Assembly (NCBI RefSeq): GCF_003122365.1
Contig: NZ_CP029254.1
Location: forward strand, 186,001-250,000
DNA length: 64,000 nucleotides
Source: Streptomyces spongiicola
GTDB lineage: Bacteria > Actinomycetota > Actinomycetes > Streptomycetales > Streptomycetaceae
Reading direction: 5' to 3'
Under the pieces are notes generated by a model that made no database searches, was not told where the DNA came from, and saw only the letters and a list, made by a program, of their open reading frames with translations. Shown piece by piece: positions 35,170 to 43,125 of this stretch. The position numbers and the translations under genes were made by a program. Every line of letters begins with the position of its first letter. Position 1 is the first letter of the stretch.

Positions 35170-36243
35170 ATGTACCGGCAGAGTGACGACGCCTCCGCTT
35201 CCCCTTCCCCACGGGCCGCCGGGGGGAGCGGGCCGGGCGGTCCGCACGGCCCGCGCACACCGAAGAGACCCGGCTCTCCGGCGACGGCGACCACCGGAGG
35301 GGACACCGCGCTGCTCAGGGGCCTGCGGGTCGACGACGCCCGCCCCGAACAGCCGATCCTGCTCGACGGCGACGGCACGCCCATCGACACCTGGCGCGAG
35401 AACCACCCCTACGACCACAAGCTGAGCCGCAAGAGCTACGAGCGCCGGAAGCGGGTGCTGCAGATCGAGCTGCTGAAGCTGCAGAAGTGGGTACGGGAGA
35501 ACGGCGTGCGCATGGTCGTCGTGTGCGAGGGGCGCGACGCGGCGGGCAAGGGCGGCACGATCAAGCGCTTCACCGAACGCCTCAACCCCCGCGGCGCCCG
35601 GGTGGTGGCGCTGGACAAGCCCACCGAACGGGAGTCGGGGCAGTGGTACTTCCAGCGGTATGTACCTCATCTCCCCGCCGCCGGTGAGATGGTCTTCTTC
35701 GACCGCTCCTGGTACAACCGGGCCGGCGTGGAGCGGGTCATGGGCTTCTGCACCTCCGGGCAGTACCGGCACTTCCTCGCCCAGACGCCGGTCTTCGAGA
35801 AGCTGCTGACGGACGACGGCGTCGTGCTGGTGAAGTTCTGGTTCTCGGTGTCCCGCAACGAGCAGCGCACCCGTTTCGCGATCCGCCGGGTCGACCCCGT
35901 ACGCCGCTGGAAGCTCTCCCCCACCGACCTCGCGTCGCTGGACCGCTGGGACGACTACACCCGGGCCAAGGTCGAGATGTTCCGGGAGACCGACACGCCC
36001 CACGCACCGTGGACCGTGGTGAAGAACAACGACAAACGGCGCGGCCGGCTGGAGGCCATCCGCCATCTGCTGCTCCGCGCCGACTACACGGACAAGGACC
36101 CGGAAGCCGTCGGGAAGCCGGACCCGCTGATCATCGGTGCCGCGGCCACCCTCCTGGAACGCGGCGAGGAGCCGGCGGACCTCACCCCCACCCCCCTGGC
36201 GCCCCACGACGACGGGCCCGGCAGCCATCCCGGGCGGCGGTGA
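35170..36243 (+). CDS. ppk2: Polyphosphate kinase 2
   Basis: A 357-residue PPK2-family enzyme transferring phosphate between polyphosphate and nucleotides. Walker A is GRDAAGKGG, Walker B FFDRSWYNRAGVE, and the lid arginines lie in VSRNEQRTRFAIR. The first about 65 residues are a low-complexity tail before the KLSRKSYERRKRVLQIELLKLQKWV helix that opens the fold. The single PPK2 domain suggests the nucleoside-diphosphate-phosphorylating class. The start is ATG 35170. It may be co-expressed with the PRC-barrel and DUF5709 genes upstream. Confidence 0.93.
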   Translation: MYRQSDDASASPSPRAAGGSGPGGPHGPRTPKRPGSPATATTGGDTALLRGLRVDDARPEQPILLDGDGTPIDTWRENHPYDHKLSRKSYERRKRVLQIELLKLQKWVRENGVRMVVVCEGRDAAGKGGTIKRFTERLNPRGARVVALDKPTERESGQWYFQRYVPHLPAAGEMVFFDRSWYNRAGVERVMGFCTSGQYRHFLAQTPVFEKLLTDDGVVLVKFWFSVSRNEQRTRFAIRRVDPVRRWKLSPTDLASLDRWDDYTRAKVEMFRETDTPHAPWTVVKNNDKRRGRLEAIRHLLLRADYTDKDPEAVGKPDPLIIGAAATLLERGEEPADLTPTPLAPHDDGPGSHPGRR

Positions 36244-36281
36244 CCCGCCCGGCCGTCCCCGTTCCCGTTCCCGTTCCCGTC

Positions 36282-36321
36282 CCCCCGGAGGACGGCCCTC
36301 GACGGGACCGCCCTCCGGGGG
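36282..36321. terminator. Bidirectional terminator between ppk2 and the PLD gene
   Basis: CCCCCGGAGG (36282-36291) and CCTCCGGGGG (36312-36321) form a perfect 10-bp stem, extended inward by CGG/CCG and further pairs. It lies midway between two convergent stop codons (36243 and 36347). A small CCCGTT triple repeat precedes it. Confidence 0.7.
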
Positions 36322-36346
36322 TGCGGCCCGCGGTGCGGGCCCCGCG

Positions 36347-37639
36347 CTAGAGGAACCGCCGGATCGGGGCGACCGAAGCCTCCTTGACCCGCTGGACGGC
36401 GGCGCGCCGCCGCCAGCGGGCGGGATCGATGTCCGCGCTGCGTCGGGCGTCCTCGTCGAAGTCGGCGTCGAGGACCGCGGTGAAGGACTCGTCGAGGACG
36501 GCGAGCATGATCTCCTCGTCGTGGTCCATCGAGCGCCGGTTGAAGTTGGTGGACCCGATCAGGGACGCCACCGAGTCCACCGTGATGATCTTGGCGTGCA
36601 TCATGGTGGGCTGGTACTGCCGGATGCTCACACCCGCCTCGAGCAGCGTCGTGTAGTGGTGCTGCCCCGCGAGCCGGCAGGCGCGCTGGTCGGTGTGCGG
36701 GCCGGGGAGCAGGATCTCCACCCGCACACCGCGGCGCGCGGTGCGGCACAGCAGGTCGACGAAGAACGCGTCGGGCGCGAAGTAGGCGGTCGTCAGGCGG
36801 AAGCGCTGCTCGGCGGAGGTGAGCATGACCCGGATCAGCGTCTGCATGTCCTGCCACCCGATGCTCGCCGAGCCGCGGACCACCTGCACCACGGAACCGC
36901 CGCAGCGGGGCTGCTCGGCGAACCGGTCGTGCTCGTCGTACAACTCGTCGTGGCACTCGGCCCAGTTCTGGGCGAACGCCGCCGCGACACCGTCCACCGC
37001 GGGTCCCCGGACCTGGACGTGGGTGTCGCGCCACTCCCCCGGTTCGCGGGCGTCTCCGCACCACTCCTGGGCGATACCCACTCCACCGGTGAACGCCGTC
37101 TGCTCGTCCACGATCAGGGCCTTGCGGTGGCAGCGGTGGTTCTGCTTGAACGGCGACAGCCACACGGGCTTGCGGAACCAGGCGATCCGCACGCCCGCGC
37201 CGTCCATGGTGTCGAGGAGTTCCTGTTCGATCTCCTTCGCCCCGAAGCCGTCGAGCAGCAGCCGCACACGCACCCCGGCACGCGCCCGCTCGGCGAGTTC
37301 GCCGGCGAAGTCGCGGGCGATCTGCCCGCGCCAGTAGACGAACGTCATCATGTCGACGGAGTGCTCCGCCGATCGGATCGCGTCCAGCATGGCCGGGAAT
37401 ATCTCGTTCCCGTTGCGCAGTGGTATCAACTCGTTGCCCTCGGTGGCCGCCACGCCGATCAGCCGCTCGAGTCTGCGTCGCAGCCGCTGCACGGCGGCCG
37501 TGGCGGGGGCGGCGGCTGCGCGCGGAGCGGCGGCGGGAGCCGTGGCCCCGGCCGGGGCAGAGGCTGAGGCTGAGGCTGAGGCTGAGGCAGAGGCTGAGGC
37601 TGAGGCCGGGGCAGGGCGTACGGCGTCATCGGGAGTCAC
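36347..37639 (-). CDS. Phospholipase D-like protein (cardiolipin synthase family)
   Basis: A 430-residue protein with two HKD motifs: HRKALIVDEQTAFTGG and, later, MHAKIITVDSVASLIGSTNFNRRS. Together they form the active site for phosphatidyl transfer or phosphodiester hydrolysis. Unlike classical cardiolipin synthases it lacks N-terminal membrane helices. Residues 10-55 are instead an Ala/Ser/Pro tail encoded by GAGGCT hexamers. The start is GTG 37639 with AGGAG 8 bp upstream. Cardiolipin synthesis is likely, but other PLD activities remain possible. Confidence 0.87.
   Translation of the reverse strand: MTPDDAVRPAPASASASASASASASASAPAGATAPAAAPRAAAAPATAAVQRLRRRLERLIGVAATEGNELIPLRNGNEIFPAMLDAIRSAEHSVDMMTFVYWRGQIARDFAGELAERARAGVRVRLLLDGFGAKEIEQELLDTMDGAGVRIAWFRKPVWLSPFKQNHRCHRKALIVDEQTAFTGGVGIAQEWCGDAREPGEWRDTHVQVRGPAVDGVAAAFAQNWAECHDELYDEHDRFAEQPRCGGSVVQVVRGSASIGWQDMQTLIRVMLTSAEQRFRLTTAYFAPDAFFVDLLCRTARRGVRVEILLPGPHTDQRACRLAGQHHYTTLLEAGVSIRQYQPTMMHAKIITVDSVASLIGSTNFNRRSMDHDEEIMLAVLDESFTAVLDADFDEDARRSADIDPARWRRRAAVQRVKEASVAPIRRFL
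37559..37610. repeat. GAGGCT hexanucleotide tract coding for Ala-Ser repeats
   Basis: About eight near-perfect GAGGCT units (one GAGGCA) lie in frame in the 5' end of the PLD-like gene. They give a run of alternating Ala and Ser. It is the same type of tract, in the same position within the gene, as in the HisC-like gene at 10409-10460. Confidence 0.9.
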
Positions 37640-38073
37640 GGCGTCTCCTGGCGGCGGGGTTCGGCGCTGTCGTCGTCTCCGGCGCGGAGGCGGCGACCGG
37701 CGGGGCAGGTCCGCAGCGGGATCGGCAGCGCGGTGCGGCAGGGCTTAGATCGCACTTTATCGAAGGGCCGGCCTGGGCTGCGAGCGCGGGACCAGCGCAC
37801 ATCGCCCCTGCCGGGGGTGTGGGCCGCGGTGCCCCGGGGCACGGTGCCGCGCCGCGATGCCGGTACGCAGTGCCGGTACGCGGACTCGGGACGGCCAGGC
37901 GGTGCCCGGGCCCGCGACGGCCAGGCGGAGCGCGGGCCCGCGACGGCCAGGCGGTGCCCGGCGTCCACGAGGGTGCCAGGCGCCGTCGGGGGCGACCCGG
38001 CGAGGTGTCGCGGACCGATCGCGGGGTGTCCGTCGCCGAGTGCGTCCGGCGCACCCAGGGCGGAGTCGACCGG
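37640..38073. other. Gene-free region with short tandem repeats
   Basis: This 434-bp stretch lies between the PLD-like gene start and a small gene. It holds the PLD promoter region, a 13-bp direct repeat of TGCCGGTACGC (37858 and 37871) and three 26-bp repeats. No coding sequence is supported. Confidence 0.5.
37891..37968. repeat. Three 26-bp tandem repeats
   Basis: Copies begin at 37891, 37917 and 37943, each starting ACGGCCAGGCGG; the first two end GGGCCCGCG and the third diverges at its 3' end. The repeats are directly abutting. Confidence 0.85.
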
Positions 38074-38286
38074 TCAGCGGCGCCGGTCAGACCGCCCCGG
38101 GGCCGGGCTGCTCCGCCTCGTACGGCCGGGGGGCTCGGCCCGGCGGCGCGGCAGGAGCCGCGGACGGCGTCGCCGCCGGGCGTGCCGGGGGCCCTGCGGG
38201 ACCGCGAACAACCGGTCCTCCAGACGGTCCATGGCGATGAGCAGGAGCAGCATCGCGGGAGGTGTGAGCACGGCGGTGAGAATCAT
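38074..38286 (-). CDS. Small single-span membrane protein
   Basis: A 70-residue protein starting at ATG 38286, with GAGGGG eight bases upstream. Residues 1-19 are a hydrophobic segment (MILTAVLTPPAMLLLLIAM), followed by the amphipathic DRLEDRLFAVPQGPRHARRR and an Arg/Pro-rich tail. The pattern of a short membrane helix, then MERLEDRLF-like, then basic tail recurs in many small Streptomyces proteins of unknown function. It is probably N-out or N-anchored with the basic tail in the cytosol. Confidence 0.55.
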   Translation of the reverse strand: MILTAVLTPPAMLLLLIAMDRLEDRLFAVPQGPRHARRRRRPRLLPRRRAEPPGRTRRSSPAPGRSDRRR

Positions 38287-38898
38287 GGGCGTCCCCTCGT
38301 GGCGTGCTGCTCGCATTGCCGCGGCAGCGCGCGCGGAACGCCCGCGTCGGTGAAGTTTCTGTGACCGCTCCGGGGCGGGGCGCCCGAACCGCCCGGCATT
38401 CCTCCCGGGACCGGACGGCGCGCCCGCGGATCGGGTGCCGGGGCGGGTGAACGCGGCACCACCGCGGTGGGGGCGGATCGGCACAGGAGAGCCGGGAACA
38501 GCTCGGCAGGAAGCCGGGAACGGTCGCGGCTCGGCGCCTCAGGGGGCCGCGGCTCCAGGGGCCGACGGCCGGGAACGGGAGGCCGGGAACGGGAACGGAG
38601 GCCGGGCGCCGGAGTACCTGGGACCGCAAACCCCGAACCCCAAACCCCAAACCGCAAACCGGAAGCCCGGGTGCCGGGGCAGCGCCGCGAGGCCCGGGCA
38701 GGACCCCAACCTCCGTGTTTGCCGAGGTCGTCGGCGGGCCGTGGGGCCTCCAGGTCGCCTGCTCCGGACTATTGACTCTTTGTGTGACAGTCGCGATCCT
38801 CATCGCACGCTTGTACAGGTCATGACAGGGGATCTCCGTGGAAGGTCCCGGCCCCGGACGGACTCGGCCCCTGCCCCGTCCGCTCAGCGAAGGCTTGG
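38287..38898. other. Gene-free region with simple repeats upstream of the M19 dipeptidase
   Basis: About 610 bp separate the small membrane protein gene from the dipeptidase gene. Visible elements are GCCGGGAACGG-type repeats (38485-38600) and a CCCCAAA heptamer run near 38625-38660. There is also an AT-richer patch with TTGACT at 38772-38777 that may be part of the dipeptidase promoter. No convincing gene. Confidence 0.5.
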
Positions 38899-38901
38899 GT
38901 G

Positions 38902-40965
38902 ATGACGATGAAACGGCACACGCGTCGCCGCCGCGGCCCGCTCGCGGTGGTGACACTGCTCCTCACCGCGCTGGCCCTGGTACTCGGCACGGCTCCGGGG
39001 TCCTCCGCGGAGTCCGGATGGTGGGTCCCGGACGCCCGGCCCGCACCCGACTCCCGGATCGACGTCTCGGGCGAGCCCTTCAAGGGCACCGGCCCGGACG
39101 GAGAGGTGCGCGGCTTCGTCGACGCACACAACCACATCATGTCGAACGAGGCGTTCGGCGGACGGCTCATCTGCGGAAAGGCCTTCTCCGAGAAGGGCAT
39201 CGCCGATGCCCTCAAGGACTGCCCGGAGCACTACCCCGACGGTTCCCTCGCGGTGTTCGACTTCATCACCAAGGGCGGCGACGGGCGCCACGACCCCGAC
39301 GGCTGGCCGACGTTCAAGGACTGGCCGGCCCATGACTCGCTCACCCACCAGCAGAACTACTACGCCTGGATCGAGCGGGCCTGGCGCGGCGGGCAGCGCG
39401 TCCTCGTCAACGACCTGGTCACCAACGGCGTGATCTGCTCGGTGTACTTCTTCAAGGACCGCAGCTGCGACGAGATGACCTCCATCCGCCTGCAGGCGCG
39501 GAAGACGTACGAGATGCAGGAGTACATCGACGGCGTCTACGGCGGACCGGGCAAGGGCTTCTTCCGGATCGTCACCGACTCCGCGCAGGCCCGGCAGGTG
39601 ATCGAGCAGGGCAAACTGGCCGTGGTCCTCGGCGTGGAGACCTCCGAGCCGTTCGGCTGCAAGCAGGTCCTGGACATCCCGAAGTGCGGGAAGGACGACA
39701 TCGACCGCGGTCTCGACGAACTCCACGAGCTCGGCGTGCGGAGCATGTTCCTCTGCCACAAGTTCGACAACGCGCTGTGCGGGGTCCGGTTCGACTCGGG
39801 CACGCAGGGCACCGCGATCAACGTCGGCCAGTTCATCTCCACCGGCACCTTCTGGAAGACGGAGAAGTGCACCGGACCGCAGCGCGACAACCCCATCGGC
39901 CTCGCCGCGGCCCCCGGCGCCGAGAAGGAACTCCCGCCGGGCGTGAAGGTGCCGTCGTACGCCCCGGACGCGCAGTGCAACACCCGGGGGCTCACCGATC
40001 TCGGCGAGTACGCCCTGCGCGGCATGATGAAGCGCAAGATGATGCTCGAGATCGACCATATGAGCGTCAAGGCCGCCGGCCGGGCGTTCGACATCCTGGA
40101 GGCCGAGTCGTACCCCGGCGTGATCTCCTCGCACAGCTGGATGGACCTCGACTGGACCGAGCGGGTGTACCGGCTCGGCGGGTTCGTCGCCCAGTACATG
40201 CACGGCTCCGAGCACTTCAGCGCCGAGGCCGAGCGCACGGACGCGCTGCGCGAGAAGTACGGCGTCGGATACGGCTACGGCAGCGACATGAACGGCGTCG
40301 GCGGCTGGCCGGGGCCGCGGGGCGCCGACACCCCCGACCCGGTGCGCTACCCCTTCCGCAGCGCCGACGGCGGTTCCGTCCTCGACCGGCAGACCACCGG
40401 CGAGCGCACCTGGGACATCAACACCGACGGGGCCGCGCACTACGGCCTGATCCCCGACTGGCTGGAGGACGTGCGGATCGTCGGCGGTCAGGGCGTCGTG
40501 GACGACCTCTTCAAGGGCGCGGAGTCCTACCTCGGCACCTGGGGCGCGTCCGAGCGGCACCGGGCCGGGGTGAACCTCGCCGCGGGTGCGGCGGCGTCCG
40601 CCAGTTCGACGGAGTGGAGCCTCTTCACGAGCTACGCGCCCGGCAGGGCCGTCGACGGGAAGGCGGACACCCGCTGGGCCAGCGCCTGGAGCGACGGCCA
40701 GTGGCTCCGGATCGATCTCGGCGCACCGTCCCTGGTCGCACGGGTCACCCTGGAATGGGAACGCGCCCACGCCAAGGCCTACCGCGTCGAGGTGTCGTCG
40801 GACGGCACGAACTGGCGGCCGGTGTGGTCCACGACGGCCGGTGACGGCGGCCTGGACACGGCCCGGTTCGACGGGACGACGGCCCGCCATGTGCGGATCC
40901 AGGGCCTGGAGCGCGGCACCGGGTGGGGCTACTCCCTGTACGAGGTCGGCGTCTACAGCAGCTGA
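38902..40965 (+). CDS. Secreted membrane-dipeptidase (peptidase M19) with C-terminal discoidin domain
   Basis: A 687-residue exported protein. Residues 1-35 are a signal peptide with basic KRHTRRRRG, a hydrophobic core and a cut near GSSA-ES; Tat use is possible. The amidohydrolase-fold body carries FVDAHNHI (metal HxH), GVETSEPF, MLEIDHMS and SSHSWMD, consistent with a zinc dipeptidase of family M19. Residues from about 555 form an F5/8 type C (discoidin/CBM32) domain (GRAVDGKADTRWASAW, LRIDLG), probably binding carbohydrate or cell wall. ATG 38902 was taken as the start; GTG 38899 is equally in frame. A strong terminator follows. Confidence 0.85.
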   Translation: MTMKRHTRRRRGPLAVVTLLLTALALVLGTAPGSSAESGWWVPDARPAPDSRIDVSGEPFKGTGPDGEVRGFVDAHNHIMSNEAFGGRLICGKAFSEKGIADALKDCPEHYPDGSLAVFDFITKGGDGRHDPDGWPTFKDWPAHDSLTHQQNYYAWIERAWRGGQRVLVNDLVTNGVICSVYFFKDRSCDEMTSIRLQARKTYEMQEYIDGVYGGPGKGFFRIVTDSAQARQVIEQGKLAVVLGVETSEPFGCKQVLDIPKCGKDDIDRGLDELHELGVRSMFLCHKFDNALCGVRFDSGTQGTAINVGQFISTGTFWKTEKCTGPQRDNPIGLAAAPGAEKELPPGVKVPSYAPDAQCNTRGLTDLGEYALRGMMKRKMMLEIDHMSVKAAGRAFDILEAESYPGVISSHSWMDLDWTERVYRLGGFVAQYMHGSEHFSAEAERTDALREKYGVGYGYGSDMNGVGGWPGPRGADTPDPVRYPFRSADGGSVLDRQTTGERTWDINTDGAAHYGLIPDWLEDVRIVGGQGVVDDLFKGAESYLGTWGASERHRAGVNLAAGAAASASSTEWSLFTSYAPGRAVDGKADTRWASAWSDGQWLRIDLGAPSLVARVTLEWERAHAKAYRVEVSSDGTNWRPVWSTTAGDGGLDTARFDGTTARHVRIQGLERGTGWGYSLYEVGVYSS

Positions 40966-40984
40966 GCCGCCTGCGGAGCGAGCC

Positions 40985-41032
40985 GCCGGCCGGGGCCGCC
41001 CGGATCTGCTGATCCGGGCGGCCCCGGCCGGC
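40985..41032 (+). terminator. 22-bp perfect-stem terminator after the M19 gene
   Basis: Positions 40985-41006 pair without mismatch to 41011-41032 around the loop TGCT, the longest perfect hairpin seen outside the big palindrome. It begins 19 bp after the dipeptidase stop codon and isolates it from the sugar ABC operon. Confidence 0.85.
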
Positions 41033-41089
41033 TGCCCCGCGCTCCCACCCGACAGCTCATTTTTCATATTTTCCCATACATTGGGGACT

Positions 41090-42256
41090 ATGCCGGTTCC
41101 CCATCACCGCACGCGGGGACGCCGCGGGCACGGCGGAAGGACACCGTGGACGCGGGGCCGTACGGCCCGCGCCCTGGCCGCCGCGACCGCCGCCGCCTCG
41201 CTCGCCGCCCTCCCCGCCTGCGGAACGGCCGGAGAGGCGGGCGAGGGCGCCGGTGACTCCTCGGGCGAGGGCGGCTTCACGATCGGGCTGCTGCTCCCGG
41301 ACGTCCACACCACCCGCTGGGCGGCCTCCGACAAACCCCTCATCCAGGCGAAGGTCAGGGAACTCTGCCCCGACTGCAAGCTGCTGCACGCCTACGCATC
41401 CGCCGACGTGGACACCCAGCAGCAGCAGATCGAGTCCATGATCGCGAAGGGGGCCAGGGTCCTGATCCTCGACCCCGTCGACGACAAGGCGCTGCGTTCG
41501 TCGGTCGCGCGGGCACGGGACGCGAACGTGCCGGTGGTCTCGTACGACCGCCTGGCCGACGGGCCCGTCTCGGGGTACTCCGGCTACGACTCGGAAGAGA
41601 TCGGCAGGATCCAGGCACAGGAGCTCCTCAAGGCCATGGGGCCCAAGGCCCGCGGCGGCGAGATCGTGATGATGAACGGCGATCCCACCGATCCCAACAC
41701 CCGGGACCTGCGCAGGGGCGCCCTCTCCGTACTCGAGGGCAAGGTGGAGATCGCCAAGTCCTACTACACCGGAGGGTGGATTCCGGAGAACGCCTTCCGG
41801 AACATGTCCGCGGCCATCGCGGAGCTCGGCCCGGACCGCATCGACGGCGTGCTGTCGGCCAACGACGGGCTGGCGGGCGGCATCGTCACCGCGCTGAAGG
41901 CGGCCGGGGTCGAGCAGCTGCCGCCCGTGACCGGGCAGGACGCCGACCTGTCCGCCGTCCGCAGGATCGTCAAGGGCGAGCAGTACATGACCGTCCACAA
42001 GTCCTTCGAGGCGGAGGCCGAGGCCGCCGCCAGGATGGCGGTCGCCCTGGGCCGCGGCGAGAAGCTCGACGGCATCGCCGGGGACCGCGTGAGCAACGGC
42101 ACCAACGACGACATCCCCGCGGTCCTCGGGCCCCTCGTGGCCGTGACCGCGGCCAACGTCAAGGACACGGTGGTCAAGAGCGGGCTCTACGGCGTCGGCC
42201 AGATCTGCACCCCGGCGCTGGAGGCCGCCTGCCGCAAGGCGGGACTCACCGGGTAG
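41090..42256 (+). CDS. XylF-like sugar-binding lipoprotein of an ABC importer
   Basis: A 388-residue solute-binding protein. After a long Arg-rich N-terminus comes a hydrophobic stretch and lipobox LPAC, Cys44. The mature part is a type I periplasmic-binding fold as in XylF/RbsB (FTIGLLLPDVHTTRWAASDKPLIQ, QQQQIESMIAKGARVLILDPVDD, LSANDGLAGGIVTALKAAG). ATG 41090 lies just after an AT-rich promoter-like stretch (41059-41083). It heads a binding protein-ATPase-permease operon. The sugar is probably a pentose such as xylose, by family resemblance only. Confidence 0.88.
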   Translation: MPVPHHRTRGRRGHGGRTPWTRGRTARALAAATAAASLAALPACGTAGEAGEGAGDSSGEGGFTIGLLLPDVHTTRWAASDKPLIQAKVRELCPDCKLLHAYASADVDTQQQQIESMIAKGARVLILDPVDDKALRSSVARARDANVPVVSYDRLADGPVSGYSGYDSEEIGRIQAQELLKAMGPKARGGEIVMMNGDPTDPNTRDLRRGALSVLEGKVEIAKSYYTGGWIPENAFRNMSAAIAELGPDRIDGVLSANDGLAGGIVTALKAAGVEQLPPVTGQDADLSAVRRIVKGEQYMTVHKSFEAEAEAAARMAVALGRGEKLDGIAGDRVSNGTNDDIPAVLGPLVAVTAANVKDTVVKSGLYGVGQICTPALEAACRKAGLTG

Positions 42257-42339
42257 CCGGCCGGGGCCGGGGACCGCACCCACCCTCGTGCGGCGCACCC
42301 GGGGCCGGAAGGACGGGACGGGCGAAGGAGGCGGTCCAC

Positions 42340-43125
42340 GTGCCGAGCGCACCACTCCTGGCGATGCGGGGCGTCAGCAAGCGGTTCGGCGCCGTCCGGG
42401 CGCTGTCCGACGTCGAGCTGGACCTCCGCGCCGGCGAAGTCGTCGCCCTGGTCGGCGACAACGGGGCGGGCAAGTCCACGCTGGTCAAGGTCATCACCGG
42501 CGTCGGCCCCGCCGACGAGGGCGTCATCGAGTGGGACGGCCGCCCCGTGCGGATCGCCCGCCCCCGCGACGCCCAGGGCCTGGGCATCGCCAGCGTCTAC
42601 CAGGACCTCGCCCTGTGCGAGACGCTCGATGTCGTCGGCAACATCTTCCTGGGACACGAACTCGGCGGGAGAGTGGTCCTCGACGAGGTGGCCATGGAGC
42701 GACGGGCCCGGGAGCTGGACGTGCTGGATTCGCTGTCGACGCGGCTGCCCGACTTCCGGGTGCCGGTCGCCACGCTCTCCGCGGGCCAGCGGCAGACGGT
42801 GGCCATCGCCCGCGCGCTGCTCGGCGAACCCAGACTGCTGATCCTGGACGAACCCACCGCCGCGCTGGGGGTCCGGCAGACCGCCCAGTTCCTCGACCTG
42901 ATCGAGCGGCTGCGGGACCGCGGCCTCGGAGTGCTCCTGGTGAGCCACAACCTGGGGGACGTGAAGGCCGTCGCGGACCACGTCGCGGTGCTGCACCTCG
43001 GCCGAAACAACGGCTTCTTCAGCGTGCCCACCACCTCCCAGGAGCAGATCGTCTCCTCCATGACCGGTGCCACCGACAACGCGGTGGCCCATCGCCGGGA
43101 CCGGTGGGGGGAGGTGCTGCGGTGA
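42340..43125 (+). CDS. Sugar ABC transporter ATP-binding protein (single-domain XylG-like)
   Basis: A 261-residue ATPase with Walker A GDNGAGKST, signature LSAGQRQT, Walker B LLILDEPTAALG and H-loop SHNL. XylG/RbsA proteins usually carry two fused ATPase domains of about 500 residues; this one has a single domain and should act as a homodimer. The start is GTG 42340 behind a strong GAAGGAGG. Its stop overlaps the permease start. No kinase, isomerase or regulator gene is linked. Confidence 0.9.
   Translation: MPSAPLLAMRGVSKRFGAVRALSDVELDLRAGEVVALVGDNGAGKSTLVKVITGVGPADEGVIEWDGRPVRIARPRDAQGLGIASVYQDLALCETLDVVGNIFLGHELGGRVVLDEVAMERRARELDVLDSLSTRLPDFRVPVATLSAGQRQTVAIARALLGEPRLLILDEPTAALGVRQTAQFLDLIERLRDRGLGVLLVSHNLGDVKAVADHVAVLHLGRNNGFFSVPTTSQEQIVSSMTGATDNAVAHRRDRWGEVLR

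Noticed and set aside
38430..38900. Plus-strand gene upstream of the M19 dipeptidase
   Set aside because: The frame arises from GGGAAC and CCCCAAA simple repeats; composition is non-coding-like and there is no ribosome-binding site.
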